A DNA stretch of 64,000 nt from Novosphingobium sp. ST904 (GTDB taxonomy: Bacteria; Pseudomonadota; Alphaproteobacteria; Sphingomonadales; Sphingomonadaceae), in assembly GCF_001298105.1 (NCBI RefSeq), contig NZ_LGJH01000159.1, positions 62,001 to 126,000 of the forward strand, in the 5' to 3' direction. This document shows, in pieces, positions 62,504-64,000 of the stretch; the first letter of the stretch is position 1, and each line of letters starts with the position of its first letter. The notes beneath the pieces are model-generated. The model saw only the letters and a program-made list of their open reading frames with translations, did not search any database and was not told the DNA's origin. The translations under genes were made by a program, and so were the position numbers.

Positions 62504-62680
62504 ATGGCAAAGATCAAGATCAAGCAGATCGGTTCGCCGATCCGTCGCCCCGAAAGCCAGAAGAAGATCCTCATCGGTCTTGGCCTGGGCAAGATGCACA
62601 AGGTCGTCGAACGCGAAGACACCCCGGAAGTCCGTGGTGCGATCGCGAAGCTGCCACACATGGTTGTGGTGATCGACTGA
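62504..62680 (+). CDS. rpmD: 50S ribosomal protein L30
   Basis: A 58-aa L30: MAKIKIKQIGSPIRRPESQK, then ILIGLGLGKMHKVVEREDTP, ending VVVID. The ATG lies 5 bases after the corrected rpsE stop. It is the last gene of the block here; the expected rplO and secY do not follow. Confidence 0.96.
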   Translation: MAKIKIKQIGSPIRRPESQKKILIGLGLGKMHKVVEREDTPEVRGAIAKLPHMVVVID

Positions 62681-62707
62681 TCAGCCTGTATCAGGCACGA
62701 TAACCGG

Positions 62708-62739
62708 AAGGGCCCTGGCGGAAACGTCGGGGCCTTTTT
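62708..62739 (+). terminator. Intrinsic terminator after rpmD
   Basis: A 13-bp stem with a few G-T pairs, 62708-62720 with 62725-62737, around a GAAA loop and running into TTTTT (62735-62739). It ends the ribosomal transcript 28 bases after rpmD. Confidence 0.9.
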
Positions 62740-62877
62740 CGTTTCGGTCGAGCTTTACATTCCCTTATCCCGCGTCTTATCGATGCTGCGCATAATCCGT
62801 GCGTAGCCGTGTCGGTTCCTCCACCTTTGGTGCCACTTGTGTTAAGCGCGGAGATCTGGATTTCCCCGGGGGATACT

Positions 62878-64000
62878 TTGCTTCGCAGGACCATCGCGGC
62901 CACATCACTGTCTCTGGCCGTTCTCGCTCTTTCGGGATGTGAAGGCAGCGAGCCGCCCGATAACGGTGAAACCTATGTTCAGGAGAGTCCGGCTGCCGAG
63001 CCGGCCTGTAACGATCCGCTCGCCGATCCCGCTACGCTGGAGCGTGATCGCGAGGCCGACAAGGCGCTCAAGACGCTTCTCGCGTCAGGACAGGCCGATC
63101 CGGTTGCCGAGGCGCGCAAGGCTGCGGCGGCCGGAGATTTCCGGCTTGTCGCTGCGGTGACGCTTGGCGGCATCGACACCAGCCAGTTCGGTGCTCAATG
63201 CGTGCTACGGGGAGGACTATCTCCCCGGATGGCGCGTGTCGTGACCTACTTCGGTGAGGATTCGCTACCGACGCCCGCGCCCAGTGAGGCGCCGAGCGGT
63301 GGGACCGAAGATCGGCTCGCGACATTTGCACGGACTTTCAATGAAGCGCTGATCGCTGATCCGGCGTATCCATATCGAGACGTGTGCCGGTCCGTTCCCG
63401 TCCTGGCTGTGAAGAAGGGGGCTGCAGCGCAGGAGCCTAACGTCGCGAAGGGTCCAGAGCGCGCTTATGGTTACGCAAAGCTCGGCCCGTTGCCAGAAAA
63501 CGCCACGCTCGCCGATGCAGCGCGCCGCGGCAATGTTGCGGCTTTGCGGCGGATGCTTGACGAGGAACCTTCGGCCGACCCGACAGGTGATGCGCTGGAT
63601 GCGCCGCAGACCATCGATTCCCCAGATCTGTTCGGAATGACGTCGCTTGCCTGGGCAATTGCCTATCATCGTGACGGAGCGGCTCGTTTCCTGCTTGCAC
63701 GGCAGGCCAGTCCTTCCGGAGCACAATGCCAGGCACTCATGGATCGCGATTCGCCGATGCAGATTGCGCGAGCGCAGGGCTGGCTGCAAATGGTCCTGAA
63801 GATGAAGGCGCTTGTGCCTGAGGCCGATTATGCCCGCCTCGCGGAAGAGCCGGCCTTGCCCGATGGAAACAAGGCGCAATTCAACGCCGAACTGGCGAAA
63901 CTGGGCGATCGTTACGGCACGATCTTCAATAAGGACGAGCTCACTCGTCATGAATTGAAGTTCACCGTTAACGCTGGTGGGCGCGTAACCTCTTGTTCTT
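62878..64000 (+). CDS. Ankyrin-like lipoprotein, possibly with a TonB-type C-terminal domain (3' partial)
   Basis: An open frame running off the window (374 residues seen). The TTG start at 62878, after CCCGGGGG, opens a lipoprotein signal with lipobox ALSGC. The middle has an ankyrin-like pair (ATLADAARRGNVAALRRMLD; LFGMTSLAWAIAYHRDGAAR). The last residues, LKFTVNAGGRVTSCS, resemble the start of a TonB C-terminal domain. No stop interrupts the frame. It is placed directly after the ribosomal operon terminator. Role unknown; envelope protein-protein contact is likely. Confidence 0.7.
   Translation, partial: MLRRTIAATSLSLAVLALSGCEGSEPPDNGETYVQESPAAEPACNDPLADPATLERDREADKALKTLLASGQADPVAEARKAAAAGDFRLVAAVTLGGIDTSQFGAQCVLRGGLSPRMARVVTYFGEDSLPTPAPSEAPSGGTEDRLATFARTFNEALIADPAYPYRDVCRSVPVLAVKKGAAAQEPNVAKGPERAYGYAKLGPLPENATLADAARRGNVAALRRMLDEEPSADPTGDALDAPQTIDSPDLFGMTSLAWAIAYHRDGAARFLLARQASPSGAQCQALMDRDSPMQIARAQGWLQMVLKMKALVPEADYARLAEEPALPDGNKAQFNAELAKLGDRYGTIFNKDELTRHELKFTVNAGGRVTSCS

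Noticed and set aside
1..64000. CRISPR arrays, insertion sequences or prophage genes
   Set aside because: No regularly spaced direct repeats, transposase motifs or terminal inverted repeats were seen.

Overview
The window is high-GC chromosomal DNA from an alphaproteobacterium, most likely a sphingomonad of Novosphingobium type. This is inferred from gene content, the str/S10/spc gene order, the PEP-CTERM and choice-of-anchor protein, the COG4798 secreted methyltransferase and several small sphingomonad-like orphan proteins. No species can be assigned from sequence alone.

Layout. 1-2.1 kb: the 3' end of a type IV secretion cluster (virB10 partial, virB11). 2.1-8.0 kb: housekeeping genes (SDHAF4-like protein, rsmB, a PEP-CTERM protein, msrA, a secreted methyltransferase, aguB, folK, tRNA-Lys). 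8.1-11 kb: a Ser-type sulfatase with its radical-SAM maturase. 11.2-16.1 kb: small unknowns, an EamA exporter divergent from an Lrp/AsnC regulator, a low-affinity iron permease family protein and a diguanylate cyclase. 16.2-43.3 kb: a large surface or exopolysaccharide locus. 43.7-47.3 kb: cspA, infA and orphan small genes, including a lower-GC patch. 48-62.7 kb: rpsL-rpsG-fusA-tuf, then rpsJ to rpmD, closed by a strong terminator. 62.9-64 kb: an ankyrin-like lipoprotein running off the window.

The polysaccharide locus looks like a complete Wzx/Wzy-type pathway. It has a small phosphoglycosyl transferase, several glycosyltransferases, a flippase, an O-antigen-ligase/polymerase family protein, a Wzc-like tyrosine autokinase, Wza, an outer-membrane barrel and a secreted lyase. 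It also carries acyltransferase, sulfotransferase, UDP-glucuronate epimerase, GtrA and an ATP-grasp/HAD pair. At its centre is a six-gene overlapping operon for a CDP-activated deoxysugar (rfbF, rfbG, a PLP-dependent 3-dehydrase homologue, a C-methyltransferase, an SDR and a GT2). The dehydrase homologue has His at the usual PLP-lysine position but none of the four iron-sulfur cysteines of the E1/RfbH family. The SDR has Met in place of the YxxxK lysine. This is the best candidate for unusual chemistry in the window.

Quality caveat: at least fourteen single-base indels break otherwise intact genes, including essential rpsE and a 9-C homopolymer in the sulfatase maturase. They are best read as sequencing errors. 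Genes flagged as frameshifted are annotated over their full inferred extent and are probably functional in the organism.
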